In this document: piece after piece, positions 1-8,029 of the stretch
Layout: the number at the start of each line of letters is the position of its first letter
Position numbering within the stretch: the stretch's first letter is position 1
Origin: Streptomyces sp. S465
GTDB taxonomy: Bacteria > Actinomycetota > Actinomycetes > Streptomycetales > Streptomycetaceae
Assembly (NCBI RefSeq): GCF_026898115.1
Contig: NZ_CP114036.1
Coordinates: 3,534,001 to 3,598,000, forward strand
Length of the DNA stretch: 64,000 nt
Direction: 5' to 3'
Notes under the pieces: generated by a model
Told to the model about the DNA's origin: nothing
Databases searched by the model: none
Seen by the model: the letters and a program-made list of their open reading frames with translations, nothing else
Position numbers and translations under genes: made by a program

Positions 1-98
1 GAAGAGCCCAGTGATGAACATGCTCATGACAATTCATGGCGCCTCCAGATCCGCTGCGAGATGCACGGGAGGTGATGCGCGAAAAGGCGAAAGGTGCA

Positions 99-131
99 CG
101 GGAGCGCTCCCATTGCCCAGGAGCGCTCCCA
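99..131. promoter_or_regulatory. Two tandem CebR-like operator boxes at the left edge
   Basis: Two 14-bp palindromic boxes lie 19 bp apart, at 99-112 (CGGGAGCGCTCCCA) and 118-131 (CAGGAGCGCTCCCA). They differ by one and two bases from TGGGAGCGCTCCCA, the known CebR operator of Streptomyces, which occurs perfectly at 58739 and 62823 in this window. On the minus strand a GGAGG lies at 42-46 and ATG codons at 37 and 27, so a gene reading out of the window to the left may be the target. The methyltransferase to the right starts about 140 bp away and is a less natural target. Box identity is sequence match; regulation is inference. Confidence 0.6.
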
Positions 132-267
132 TCGTAGGGCGGGGTCCGAAAAGCGGCCATACGTATGACGGGGCGTCATCGGACCGGAAAACCGCTCGCG
201 CCGGACGGGCCGCGCCGGAAGGATCACCTCATACGCACCACGGGTGCGAACCGCACAAGAGCAAAGG

Positions 268-1422
268 GTGTACCCCCTGAGTACGCAGCAGGTCATCGAG
301 TGGACCGAGGACGGCCGGGACCGGGCCGCCCACTGGCGATCCGAGAGCGGCGCCCCACCGCCCCGGCGGGTCGGGATCGCGGACGACCGGATGTCCGCCG
401 ACACCGCCTACCGCCTCGTCTGCGAGGGCACCGCGCTGCTGTGGCGCGGCGACTACCAGGGCGCCCGCCAGCTGCTGACGGCGCTGGCGCGCCGGATCGA
501 CCGTGGTCCGCGCCGGACCAGGGAGCGGCGGGCAGCGGCGGCGTCACCGGCCGAGGCGTTCCACCGGCACCGCCAGGCGACGTCCCGGCGGGCCCGGCTG
601 CTGGGCATGCTGCTGGTGCCGCTGGACGCCGATCTGTCCGTACCGCTGCGCCGGGCGCCGGACGTACGGGAGGCGTGCACCGAGGCGTACGGCGTGGCGC
701 ACGCCCCCTCGGTCGTCTCGCTCCGTGAATTACTCGGTCTGATCGGCGCGCACGAGTGGCGGGAGAAGGGCGTCGAGGTCCCGGCGCTGGGCGGCGACCG
801 CGTCCATCCGCACTACGGGGTCTTCGCCCCGGTGCGCGGCGAGTACGTCGACCTGGTGGCCGAGGCCCCGCTGCCCGCCTCCCGGTCGGCCGCGTTCGAC
901 ATCGGCACCGGTACGGGCGTCCTGGCGGCCGTCCTCGCCCGGCGCGGCGTCGACCGGGTGGTGGCCACCGACCAGGACGCACGGGCGCTGCGCTGCGCCC
1001 GGGAGAACGTGGTCCGCCTGGGCCTGTCCGGGCGGGTCGAGGTGGCCGAGGCGGACCTCTTCCCGCCGGGCCGCGCCCCTTTGGTGGTCTGCAATCCCCC
1101 CTGGCTCCCGGCCCGGCCCTCCTCACCGCTCGAATACGCGGTCTACGACCCGTCCAGCCGTATGCTGCGCGGCTTCCTGAACGGGCTGGCCGGACATCTG
1201 AGCCCCGGCGGCGAGGGCTGGCTCATCCTCTCCGACCTGGCAGAACACCTCGGACTGCGGCCGCGCGAGGAGCTGCTGGCCGCCATCGCCGCGGCCGGGC
1301 TGACGGTGGTGGACCGCCTCGACACCCGCCCGGTCCACCCCCGCGCCGCCGACCCCGCCGATCCGCTCCACTCGGCCCGCGCGGCGGAGGTGACCTCCCT
1401 GTGGCGACTGACGGCGGGGTGA
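268..1422 (+). CDS. Class I SAM-dependent methyltransferase with a TTA codon
   Basis: A 384-residue protein. The C-terminal half has the SAM-binding glycine motif DIGTGTGVLAAVLARRG, an acidic residue after the second strand (VVATDQD) and the NPPW motif found in N-methyltransferases of the HemK/PrmC/RsmC type. That motif suggests transfer to an amide or exocyclic nitrogen, but the substrate cannot be told. The N-terminal 150 residues are helical and Arg-rich. GTG at 268 is chosen because it follows an AAAG stretch; an in-frame GTG at 244 is an alternative. A TTA leucine codon at 730-732 makes translation potentially dependent on bldA tRNA. It stands alone, with no operon partner. Confidence 0.8.
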   Translation: MYPLSTQQVIEWTEDGRDRAAHWRSESGAPPPRRVGIADDRMSADTAYRLVCEGTALLWRGDYQGARQLLTALARRIDRGPRRTRERRAAAASPAEAFHRHRQATSRRARLLGMLLVPLDADLSVPLRRAPDVREACTEAYGVAHAPSVVSLRELLGLIGAHEWREKGVEVPALGGDRVHPHYGVFAPVRGEYVDLVAEAPLPASRSAAFDIGTGTGVLAAVLARRGVDRVVATDQDARALRCARENVVRLGLSGRVEVAEADLFPPGRAPLVVCNPPWLPARPSSPLEYAVYDPSSRMLRGFLNGLAGHLSPGGEGWLILSDLAEHLGLRPREELLAAIAAAGLTVVDRLDTRPVHPRAADPADPLHSARAAEVTSLWRLTAG

Positions 1423-1773
1423 GGCCCACCCGGTCCACGTGCAGCCGGCGTGGCGGTGGATGGGCCACGAGCCGACAGCCGGGGACCGAGGAGGCGACGA
1501 GGCGCCGAGCCGTGGGCGGCGTGCGGGGCGGACTCAGGGCTGGACTCCCCGTCAGATGCGGTTGGCCACCAGTGCGTAGTCGAAGTACAGGGGCGGCAAC
1601 AGTGCTCGGTGACGGCGCCCGGAGTCTTATACAAGATTTACAACTACGAAGATATTCTTGCCATTCTCTTGGAGGTGCTCGGGGGATCCGAACCGGAGTG
1701 GGTCATGGGCCGTTCTGCGGGGGGCACTCCGGGCCTGGTGTCGGTGAAGATCAGTCACCGGAAAGGTTCACTC
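1423..1773 (+). other. Intergenic region with an AT-rich promoter-like segment
   Basis: No convincing gene in 350 bp. The stretch 1620-1672 is strikingly AT-rich for this genome and probably contains the promoter of the small secreted protein that follows. GGAAAGG at 1760-1766 is the ribosome binding site that fixes its GTG start at 1774. Confidence 0.4.
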
Positions 1774-2214
1774 GTGATCTCCGTCCGTTCTTCTCGCTCC
1801 CTTGCCGGCCGTGTTGCCGCCGGTCTCGCAGGCGCCGCCGCCGTTGGTGCGCTGGCGTTCTCCTCGCCGGCCGCTGCCGCCGCGGCCGACGCGTCCTGGA
1901 CAATGGGTACGGGCTACCCCGTAGATCAGGACTACTGCTTCTCGAATATGCCACTGAATCTGAGCAAGAACTATAATTCCATCATCTCGGGTTCTTGGGA
2001 CAAACCCATCACCTTCGGCGTCAAAAACCTGCCGGGCGGCTACTCGTTCACCACGACGCTGCAACCGGGATCGAACGAGAACACGGTCAACGCCTGGGTC
2101 GCCTTCAACATTCCGATGCAGCCCGACGGTGTCTACCACCCGGTGGTCTATGCCACCGATGGCACGACGACCCAGAGCGTCACCCGCACGCTGACCGTCG
2201 GCCTGCCCTGCTGA
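1774..2214 (+). CDS. Small secreted protein of unknown function
   Basis: A 146-residue protein. The start is GTG preceded by GGAAAGG with a 7-base spacer. Residues 1-37 form a Sec signal peptide: Arg-containing n-region, long Ala/Gly/Val core, and an Ala-rich cleavage region ending near AAAAAADA. The mature part is about 108 residues, rich in Thr, Asn, Tyr and Pro, with only two cysteines (DYCF near its N-terminus and the C-terminal residue), which could form one disulfide tying the ends together. The composition suggests a compact beta-sandwich. Codon choice is less GC-biased than in neighbours, as is common for secreted accessory proteins. I recognise no family. It could be an inhibitor or a cell-surface protein, but nothing in the sequence decides this. 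Confidence 0.7.
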   Translation: MISVRSSRSLAGRVAAGLAGAAAVGALAFSSPAAAAAADASWTMGTGYPVDQDYCFSNMPLNLSKNYNSIISGSWDKPITFGVKNLPGGYSFTTTLQPGSNENTVNAWVAFNIPMQPDGVYHPVVYATDGTTTQSVTRTLTVGLPC

Positions 2215-2412
2215 CGAGTTCGCCCGCCCGGTACGCGCGGCGCACGGCACCGGGCTGCCAGGACCGGACGTGACCTCGGCCAGGCGACGGTGCCCGCGGC
2301 GACGACCACCGGTGGATCGAGGCGGCATGCCCCGGCGGTACGCGCCGGGGCGCTCCGCTGAACGCCCCGGCGCAGGTGGCAGTGCCGATACCCGCACGGC
2401 GAGCGGCGGTGT

Positions 2413-2597
2413 ACCGGCGAGGACGGTACGGCCCATGCCCCGGCGTGTGCGGGCGACTCATATCCGCCGCCCGGAGACCAGTGGGTTGGGTGTGTCGGGC
2501 TCGGAGGCAGCGTCAGTGGCAGGGCCCTGCCCCTGTCTGTCCAGCTCATCACTGCCAGGGCATGAGGCAGGGCCGTTGTCATATGAGCCGGTTCACT
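2413..2597 (-). pseudogene. Decayed 5' end and leader of an XRE regulator gene
   Basis: Read on the minus strand, these 185 bp align along their whole length with 45323-45505, the leader and first codons of the intact XRE regulator at 45398. Differences are scattered substitutions and a few one-base indels. The start ATG of the intact copy is CTG here. A CAA codon has become TGA after the region matching PLVFGQRM. The match RTRRGM-RTVLAG survives, and similarity stops after it. This is a truncated, non-functional fragment; the leader half is as well conserved as the coding half. The rest of the 2215-2713 gap shows nothing I can support. Confidence 0.7.
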
Positions 2598-2713
2598 CAC
2601 CCAGCGTGGTCCGCTGCTCTTCGGCACGGCGGGATTGACCTCGCCCGTGCCCCTGCCTAGCGTCCGGCGTGAAGATCCCCATCCTGCGGAACCCCCCACC
2701 TCACGGAGCCCGT

Positions 2714-3511
2714 ATGAAGCTCGCCTTCTCCACCCTCGGTGTCCCCGGTATGCCCATGCCCGAGGTCGTACGGCTCGCCGCCGGGAGCGGGTACCACGGT
2801 GTCGAACTGCGCGCCCACCCCGAAGAGCCGGTGCACCCGGGGATCGGGGCGGACGAACGCGCGCGGGTGGTGGACGGGTTCCGGGCCGCCGATGTGGAGA
2901 TCCTGACCGTCGCCGGGTACGTACGGGTCGCGGCGGCGGGCCCCGACGAGCCCGTCCTGACCGGGCTGCGGGAACTCCTCGCGCTCGCCCACGACCTGGG
3001 CGCGCCCTACGTCCGCGTCTTCCCCGGCGGCGGGGAGCAGAGCGCGGAGGAGGCCGACGCCACGGCCGCCCGCCGTCTGGGCGCCGCCGCGCCGTACGCC
3101 GCCGAACTGGGCGTACGGCTGCTGCTGGAGACCCACGACTCGCACCGCACGGGCGCGGACGCGGCGCGCGTCCTCGGACCCGTCGGCCACGGCAGCGTCG
3201 GCGCGATCTGGGATGTGATGCACACCTGGCTGGGCGGTGAGGACCCGGCCACCAGCTATGCCGCGCTCGCTCCGCAGCTGGGATACGTACAGGTCAAGGA
3301 CATCGCGTCGGCCGACGACACCACCCCGCTGCCGCTGGGCGAGGGGGTGCTGCCGCTGACCGAGTGCGTGGAGCTGCTCAGCCGTGAGGGCTGGGACGGC
3401 TGGCTGTGCTGGGAGTACGAGAAGCGGTGGTACCCGCAGGCGCGGGAGCTGCCGGAACTGCTGCCCGCCGGCCGCGAGCACCTGCTACGACTGCTGGCCG
3501 ACGCGGCCTGA
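2714..3511 (+). CDS. Sugar phosphate isomerase/epimerase family (AP-endonuclease-2 TIM barrel)
   Basis: A 265-residue single-domain protein. It has the layout of xylose-isomerase-like TIM barrels: FSTLG at the first strand, YHGVELRAH, LLLETHDSH and IWDVMHTWLGG contributing metal-binding Glu, His and Asp, and a WEYEKRWYP motif near the C-terminus. Known members isomerise or epimerise sugars, inositol intermediates or hydroxypyruvate; the exact substrate is not readable. ATG at 2714 follows GGAG with a good spacer. The LysR gene 80 bp downstream on the same strand may regulate or be co-transcribed with it. Confidence 0.82.
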   Translation: MKLAFSTLGVPGMPMPEVVRLAAGSGYHGVELRAHPEEPVHPGIGADERARVVDGFRAADVEILTVAGYVRVAAAGPDEPVLTGLRELLALAHDLGAPYVRVFPGGGEQSAEEADATAARRLGAAAPYAAELGVRLLLETHDSHRTGADAARVLGPVGHGSVGAIWDVMHTWLGGEDPATSYAALAPQLGYVQVKDIASADDTTPLPLGEGVLPLTECVELLSREGWDGWLCWEYEKRWYPQARELPELLPAGREHLLRLLADAA

Positions 3512-3594
3512 GAGCGGGGGCGTCCGGCCCCCGTGATGGGATGCGGCGACTGGTTGGACGCGGCGACGATGAACAGTGGGAGGGAGAGCGGCCC

Positions 3595-4509
3595 ATGCTG
3601 GACCTGGCCCGGCTGCGGGCGCTGCACGCGGTGGCCGTGCACGGCTCGGTCAGCGCCGCCGCGACCGCGCTCGGCTACACCGCGTCGGCCGTGTCACAGC
3701 AGATCGCCAAGTTGGAGCGGGAGACCCGGACGACCCTTCTGGAGCGGCAGGGCCGGGGCGTCACGCTGACCGACGCGGCCCGGCATCTGGCCGCCACCGC
3801 CCAGCAACTGCTCGCCATCGTCGAAGAGGCCGAGACCACCCTGGAGGAACGGCGCGGACAGCCGACGGGCCGGCTGGTGATCGGCGCCTTCGCCTCGGCG
3901 GCGCGCGGGCTGATGCCCGTGGTGCTGGCCGCCCTCGTGGCCGAACACCCCGCCCTGGACGCCCGGCTGCTGGAAGTGGACCCGCATCTGTCGGTGGACC
4001 TGGTGACGCAGGGGGTCATCGACCTGGCCGTGGCCCACGACTGGGACATCGCCCCGCAGCCCGCCCCGGACGGGCTGGACCGGGCGGTCATCGGGGACGA
4101 CCTGTGCGATCTGCTCGTACCGGCCGGGCATCCGCTGGCCGCGCGGGCCGAACGGCGCCCGCTGTGCCGCGAGGACCTGCCGGGCCAGCGGTGGATCTGC
4201 CAGCCGCCCGGGTCGGTGTGCCACGACTGGCTGGTCCGTACGCTGCGCGCGTCCGGCCAAGAGCCGGACCTGGCGTATCAGGCGGCGGAGAACCACACCC
4301 AGATCGCCCTGGTGGCGGCCGGTCTCGGCGTCGCCCTCATGCCACGTCTGGGGCGCGGCCCGCTGCCGGACGGGGTGCTGGCGCTGCCCCTGGAGCCGGT
4401 CCCCGTGCGGCGGCTGTACGCCGTGTGGCGCACCGGCGCGGCCCGCCGCCCCGCCATCACCGAAACGGTGCGGCTGCTCCACGGCCTCTGGCCCCGGCGC
4501 ACGGGGTGA
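3595..4509 (+). CDS. LysR-family transcriptional regulator
   Basis: A 304-residue protein of normal LysR length. Residues 1-60 form the winged helix-turn-helix (LRALHAVAVHGSVSAAATALGYTASAVSQQIAKLE). The remainder is a two-lobed effector-binding domain with the usual DLAVAHDWD and LVAAGLGVALMPR segments. GGGAGGGAG upstream of ATG 3595 supports the start. LysR proteins usually activate a neighbouring gene in response to a small metabolite; the sugar-isomerase-like gene upstream is the nearest candidate, though it is codirectional rather than divergent. Confidence 0.88.
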   Translation: MLDLARLRALHAVAVHGSVSAAATALGYTASAVSQQIAKLERETRTTLLERQGRGVTLTDAARHLAATAQQLLAIVEEAETTLEERRGQPTGRLVIGAFASAARGLMPVVLAALVAEHPALDARLLEVDPHLSVDLVTQGVIDLAVAHDWDIAPQPAPDGLDRAVIGDDLCDLLVPAGHPLAARAERRPLCREDLPGQRWICQPPGSVCHDWLVRTLRASGQEPDLAYQAAENHTQIALVAAGLGVALMPRLGRGPLPDGVLALPLEPVPVRRLYAVWRTGAARRPAITETVRLLHGLWPRRTG

Positions 4510-4656
4510 CGTGTTGCCGCACGGAGTGACCCCCTCCCCGCCCCAATACAGGGCGGCAGGGAGGGAAAAGCCATTCAACGAACTCCAGGTCGGTGGGCGA
4601 AAGACGTCGTGCGCGTGCTCACCAGACCTCACCAATGGAATGGCACTTGACACCTG

Positions 4657-5256
4657 TCATCCCAGCAGGCGGGCGTGAACGGCTTCGCTGATGGCCCGCA
4701 CTGCGCGGTCAACACCTTGCTTCATGGATTCAGGGGAAAGCTGTTCGGATTCATAGATGAAGGCTGTGGAACCGCGCTGGCTGCCGCAGTAGTCGATGAT
4801 CCCGTGCTCGATTTGCGTCCGTAGTGCCTTCTCGTATCCGTGGCGCTCATACGCACCCGAGTCGCCGCCGGCTATGGGTACAAGATGCGTGGTGAGGTCC
4901 TGTAGTTTCGGCCGCAGGCCCGAAGCGGATGAGTACTCGAAGGCCCAGCCGTTGACGAAGACACGGTCGATCCACCCCTTCAGCAGTGCGGGCATCGACC
5001 ACCAGTACACGGGGAAGACCAACACGAGATCGGTGGCACGCTCAAGACGGCACTGCTCAGCCACGACGTCAGCCGGATGGTTGCCACCCTCCTGGTACGC
5101 CCGACGATCCGCTGAAGTGAACCGGGGGTCGAACCGCTCCTCGGACAGGTCGGCGATCTCGACTGAACCGGGACGAAGCGCTGCCTCGAGTCTTCCCAGC
5201 ACGAAATGCGTCAGGGACTGGGGGTCCGGGTTGGCGGCAACCAGCAAGGTGTGCAT
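4657..5256 (-). CDS. NAD(P)H:quinone oxidoreductase-like flavoprotein
   Basis: A 199-residue flavodoxin-fold protein of the NQO1/MdaB/KefF type. It begins with a strand followed by an FMN/FAD phosphate loop (ANPDPQSLTHF) and has the family signature LVFPVYWWSMPALLKGWIDRVF at residues 79-100, which lines the flavin and quinone site. Such enzymes make two-electron reductions of quinones or nitro compounds using NAD(P)H in the cytosol. The NmrA-type gene lies 112 bp upstream on the same strand, suggesting a small redox or electrophile-stress unit with the divergent AraC regulator. Confidence 0.82.
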   Translation of the reverse strand: MHTLLVAANPDPQSLTHFVLGRLEAALRPGSVEIADLSEERFDPRFTSADRRAYQEGGNHPADVVAEQCRLERATDLVLVFPVYWWSMPALLKGWIDRVFVNGWAFEYSSASGLRPKLQDLTTHLVPIAGGDSGAYERHGYEKALRTQIEHGIIDYCGSQRGSTAFIYESEQLSPESMKQGVDRAVRAISEAVHARLLG

Positions 5257-5368
5257 CGATGGCTCCAGTTACCTGAAGAGCGGACGTTTACAAAGGCGAG
5301 GATGTGCGGGATGGCGCGCGGACTCCTTCTCCTGAATGTCCACTGCGCCGGAGCGGCCGCCGCGGGAT

Positions 5369-6205
5369 TCAGCGCCGCCAGGCTCCCGCTGCTGCGGCCC
5401 GCAGGACGAAGTCCTCAAAGGTCCGCGGCGCGCGTCCCAGCACGGTGACGACGTCGTCCGTCGTCCAGGCGGTCACCCCGCGCTCCAACAGCACGAACAT
5501 TTCGGCGAGGAGATGGGCCTCGTCCTCGCGCCAGCCCTCCTGGACCAATGCCGCGGTGTACTCGGCCGGGGAGATCTGCCGGTAGGCGATGGGCAGTCCG
5601 GACGCCCGGGAGATCAACTCGACCGCCTCCGCCCAGGTCAGCCCGCGCGGCCCCGTCAGCTCGTAGACCCGACCAGCATGTCGGCCGGGCTCGGCCAGCA
5701 CTGCGGCCGCAACGTCGGCGACGTCCTCGAGGTCGATGAACGGCTCGGGCACCGCACCTGCCGGAAGCGCCAGCTCGCCAGCGGCCAGCGGGGCGTGAAA
5801 GGGGTGCCCGTCAAAGTTCTGGGCGAAGTTCGCGGCACGCAGAACGGTCCATTCCAGCGTCGAACTGCGCACGGCATCCTCGGCCGAGCGCATGTCCAGC
5901 CCGAACGCGGAGTCGCCCCAGTCGTCGGCGCCGTGCCCGGAGAGCAGGACCAGGCGCCGCACGTCGGCGGCCTCGGCCCGGGCCACGAACTCGTGCACTG
6001 GACCGGGCACGGTCGGGGGCACCACGTAGACAGTGGTGACGCCCTGCAGGACCTGATCCCAGTGGGCGGGGTGGAACCAGTCGAACGGGGTCTGGCTGGA
6101 ACGGGAGGCGACGCGCACATGCGTGCCGCGCAACCGCAACCGGGCGGCTACCCGTCGACCGGTGTTGCCCGTCGCACCAAGTACCAAAGTGGTGTCGCTG
6201 CTCAT
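5369..6205 (-). CDS. NmrA-like NAD(P)-binding oxidoreductase
   Basis: A 278-residue atypical short-chain dehydrogenase. The N-terminal Rossmann motif is LVLGATGNTGRRVAARL, followed by an Arg (VRVASRSS) typical of NADP preference. It lacks the YxxxK catalytic pair. It resembles the NmrA/azoreductase/QOR2 group, which sense NADP or reduce quinones. The ATG at 6205 is 90 bp from the divergent AraC gene, so a shared control region at 6206-6295 is likely. Confidence 0.82.
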   Translation of the reverse strand: MSSDTTLVLGATGNTGRRVAARLRLRGTHVRVASRSSQTPFDWFHPAHWDQVLQGVTTVYVVPPTVPGPVHEFVARAEAADVRRLVLLSGHGADDWGDSAFGLDMRSAEDAVRSSTLEWTVLRAANFAQNFDGHPFHAPLAAGELALPAGAVPEPFIDLEDVADVAAAVLAEPGRHAGRVYELTGPRGLTWAEAVELISRASGLPIAYRQISPAEYTAALVQEGWREDEAHLLAEMFVLLERGVTAWTTDDVVTVLGRAPRTFEDFVLRAAAAGAWRR

Positions 6206-6295
6206 GACGGCGATTCAACGGTAGGCATTCGGACGGATCCATAGGCGATAAGCCGAACCACCTAGTTGATCGTCCAGTTCGTTTAATCTTGCAGG

Positions 6296-7240
6296 GTGGA
6301 CGCTTTCGGTGACCTCCTACGCGGGGTGCGGGCCCAGGGCTCATTGTTCGGCAGCTCGACCCTGACCCCGCCCTGGGCGCTGCACTTCGTGGACGGTGCA
6401 CCGCTGACGTTGTGCACCGTCCTCTCCGGGGGCGGCTGGATCGTGCCGGAGCACCGCCCGCCCGAACCTCTGTGCGTCGGCGAGACAGTGGTTGTGCGGG
6501 GCCCGGCCCCGTTCCTCTTCGTCGACGAGGTGGGCACCCGGGCGGAGCCCGTCGCGTGCGGCGCGTTCTGTTCGACGCCCGATCAGGGCGGAACCCGACA
6601 CCGGCTCGGCTGGCACGAAACCTATGACGGAGGCGACAGCGCGACGACACTTGTCGTCGGCGCCTACCCGGTGCACGGCGAGATCAGCCGCAGGCTGCTG
6701 GACGCGCTGCCCGTCGTACTGCGCGTGGGGTCCGGCGGCAAGCCCGACCCCGTGTGGGAACACCTCGCCGTCGAAGCCGCCGCCGACACGCCGGGCCAGC
6801 AGGTGGTCCTCGACCGGCTGCTGGACTGGATGCTGGTGTGCGCACTGCGCGAGTACTTCGATCGGCCCGACGGTAATCCCCCGGGCTGGTACTCCGCCGG
6901 GCGGGACCCGGTGGTCGGCGGCGCGCTGCGGCTGCTACACAGCGAGCCCGCGGCGCCATGGACGGTCGCCTCACTGGCCAAGCGCACCGGGGTGTCACGC
7001 TCCACGCTGGCCAAGCGATTCACCGACCTGGTCGGCAAGCCGCCACTGACCTACCTCGCCCACTGGCGCATGACGCTCGCGGCGGACCTGCTGACCGAGC
7101 GCGAAACGGCGACGGTCGCGGAGATCGCCCGCACAGTGGGCTACTCCGACGCGTTCGCATTCAGCGCGGCGTTCAAACGGCTCCGCGGCGTCAGTCCCAG
7201 CACATACCGCAGCGCCGCGACGTCAACCTCCCGACCTTGA
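6296..7240 (+). CDS. AraC-family transcriptional regulator with cupin sensor domain
   Basis: A 314-residue protein. Residues 1-190 match the AraC-associated cupin type (LTLCTVLSGGGWIVPE, LFVDEVGTRAEPVACG). Residues 205-314 form the two helix-turn-helix motifs (VASLAKRTGVSRSTLAKRF and VAEIARTVGYSDAFAFSAAFKR) ending with GVSPSTYR. The start is GTG 6296, with TAATCT 14 bp upstream, so the mRNA may have a very short leader. It lies divergent from the NmrA/quinone reductase pair and most likely controls it, as is common for this regulator type. Confidence 0.85.
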   Translation: MDAFGDLLRGVRAQGSLFGSSTLTPPWALHFVDGAPLTLCTVLSGGGWIVPEHRPPEPLCVGETVVVRGPAPFLFVDEVGTRAEPVACGAFCSTPDQGGTRHRLGWHETYDGGDSATTLVVGAYPVHGEISRRLLDALPVVLRVGSGGKPDPVWEHLAVEAAADTPGQQVVLDRLLDWMLVCALREYFDRPDGNPPGWYSAGRDPVVGGALRLLHSEPAAPWTVASLAKRTGVSRSTLAKRFTDLVGKPPLTYLAHWRMTLAADLLTERETATVAEIARTVGYSDAFAFSAAFKRLRGVSPSTYRSAATSTSRP

Positions 7241-8029
7241 TGGCCACGCCCCCGGGGGGTCGGACGGTCGCGGGGGTCCGTGCTGTTCTCCTCACGCTTC
7301 CGCCCCAAAGAGTGACTGCATAGCGGCCCTCTGTACGCGGCACACCATCGAGCACGAACCACAGGGCGGCCTGACATTTTAGGCGTTCTGCACTGCGCCC
7401 GGTTGTGGTGAGGAATCCGGCCCTCAGGACCAACAGCAAGCAGCCCAGGAATGGTGTCTTCGCCATACCGGCCGGACGCGGCATGACCTATTCCGGCGAG
7501 TGGTGACCGACCATGCACGGGTGACTCGCGCGGGGTAGCCTCCGGTCGGCTGCCCCGTAGCGACTCTGGGAAGATCCAGGGTCGCTACGGGGCTTGTCGC
7601 TGGCTCATGCGCGACAGGGGCGATCGGGCCGTCGCCCGGACGCCGGGGCCCGGCTTCGCCGGCCGGGCGACGGCGCGGACCGGGTCGCACGCCCTGACAC
7701 ACCACACGCGGAACCGTTGCGAGCCGCCGCGCGTCGAAGCGGTGTGCTCGTGGGGAGTCCCCGTAAGGCGGTCATCGGTCTCGCTGTCGGCCGCGTCGCC
7801 GACCGCCCTCTCCGCCGCCCGCGGCCCGCAGCACCCGCCGCCGACGCGACACCCCTCCCAGAGCGTCGGCGGCGCCCCGGGGGGCCGAGACGCGTCGCAC
7901 GGCCGTCGGACGGGACACACCGCCGGGCCGACAAGATGAGCAACTTTCCTTGACCGGGACCGGGTTGGTGTCCCAGCGTGTCCAGCACACCTTCGGCCGC
8001 CCCCCTCCGAACCCGTGGAAGGAGTGCGG
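7241..8029. other. Long intergenic region with hairpins, no supported gene
   Basis: About 790 bp separate the AraC and GH3 genes. It contains the strong hairpin at 7552-7593 and a second GC-rich inverted repeat (9-bp arms at 7631-7639 and 7663-7671). Open frames across 7590-8000 exist on both strands, but their predicted proteins are Arg/Pro-rich, lack recognisable motifs and have no ribosome binding sites. I see no gene remnant that I can name. Confidence 0.4.
7552..7593 (+). terminator. Strong hairpin, probable terminator
   Basis: Perfect 13-bp arms GCCCCGTAGCGAC (7552-7564) and GTCGCTACGGGGC (7581-7593) enclose a 16-base loop that itself contains a CTGG/CCAG stem. There is no U-tract, as is usual in Streptomyces. 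It is over 300 bp beyond the AraC gene, so it could instead belong to an unannotated short transcript. Confidence 0.55.

Noticed and set aside
7594..7953. Overlapping frames in the gap before the GH3 gene
   Set aside because: Predicted products are Arg/Pro-rich with no motif on either strand, and starts lack ribosome binding sites.
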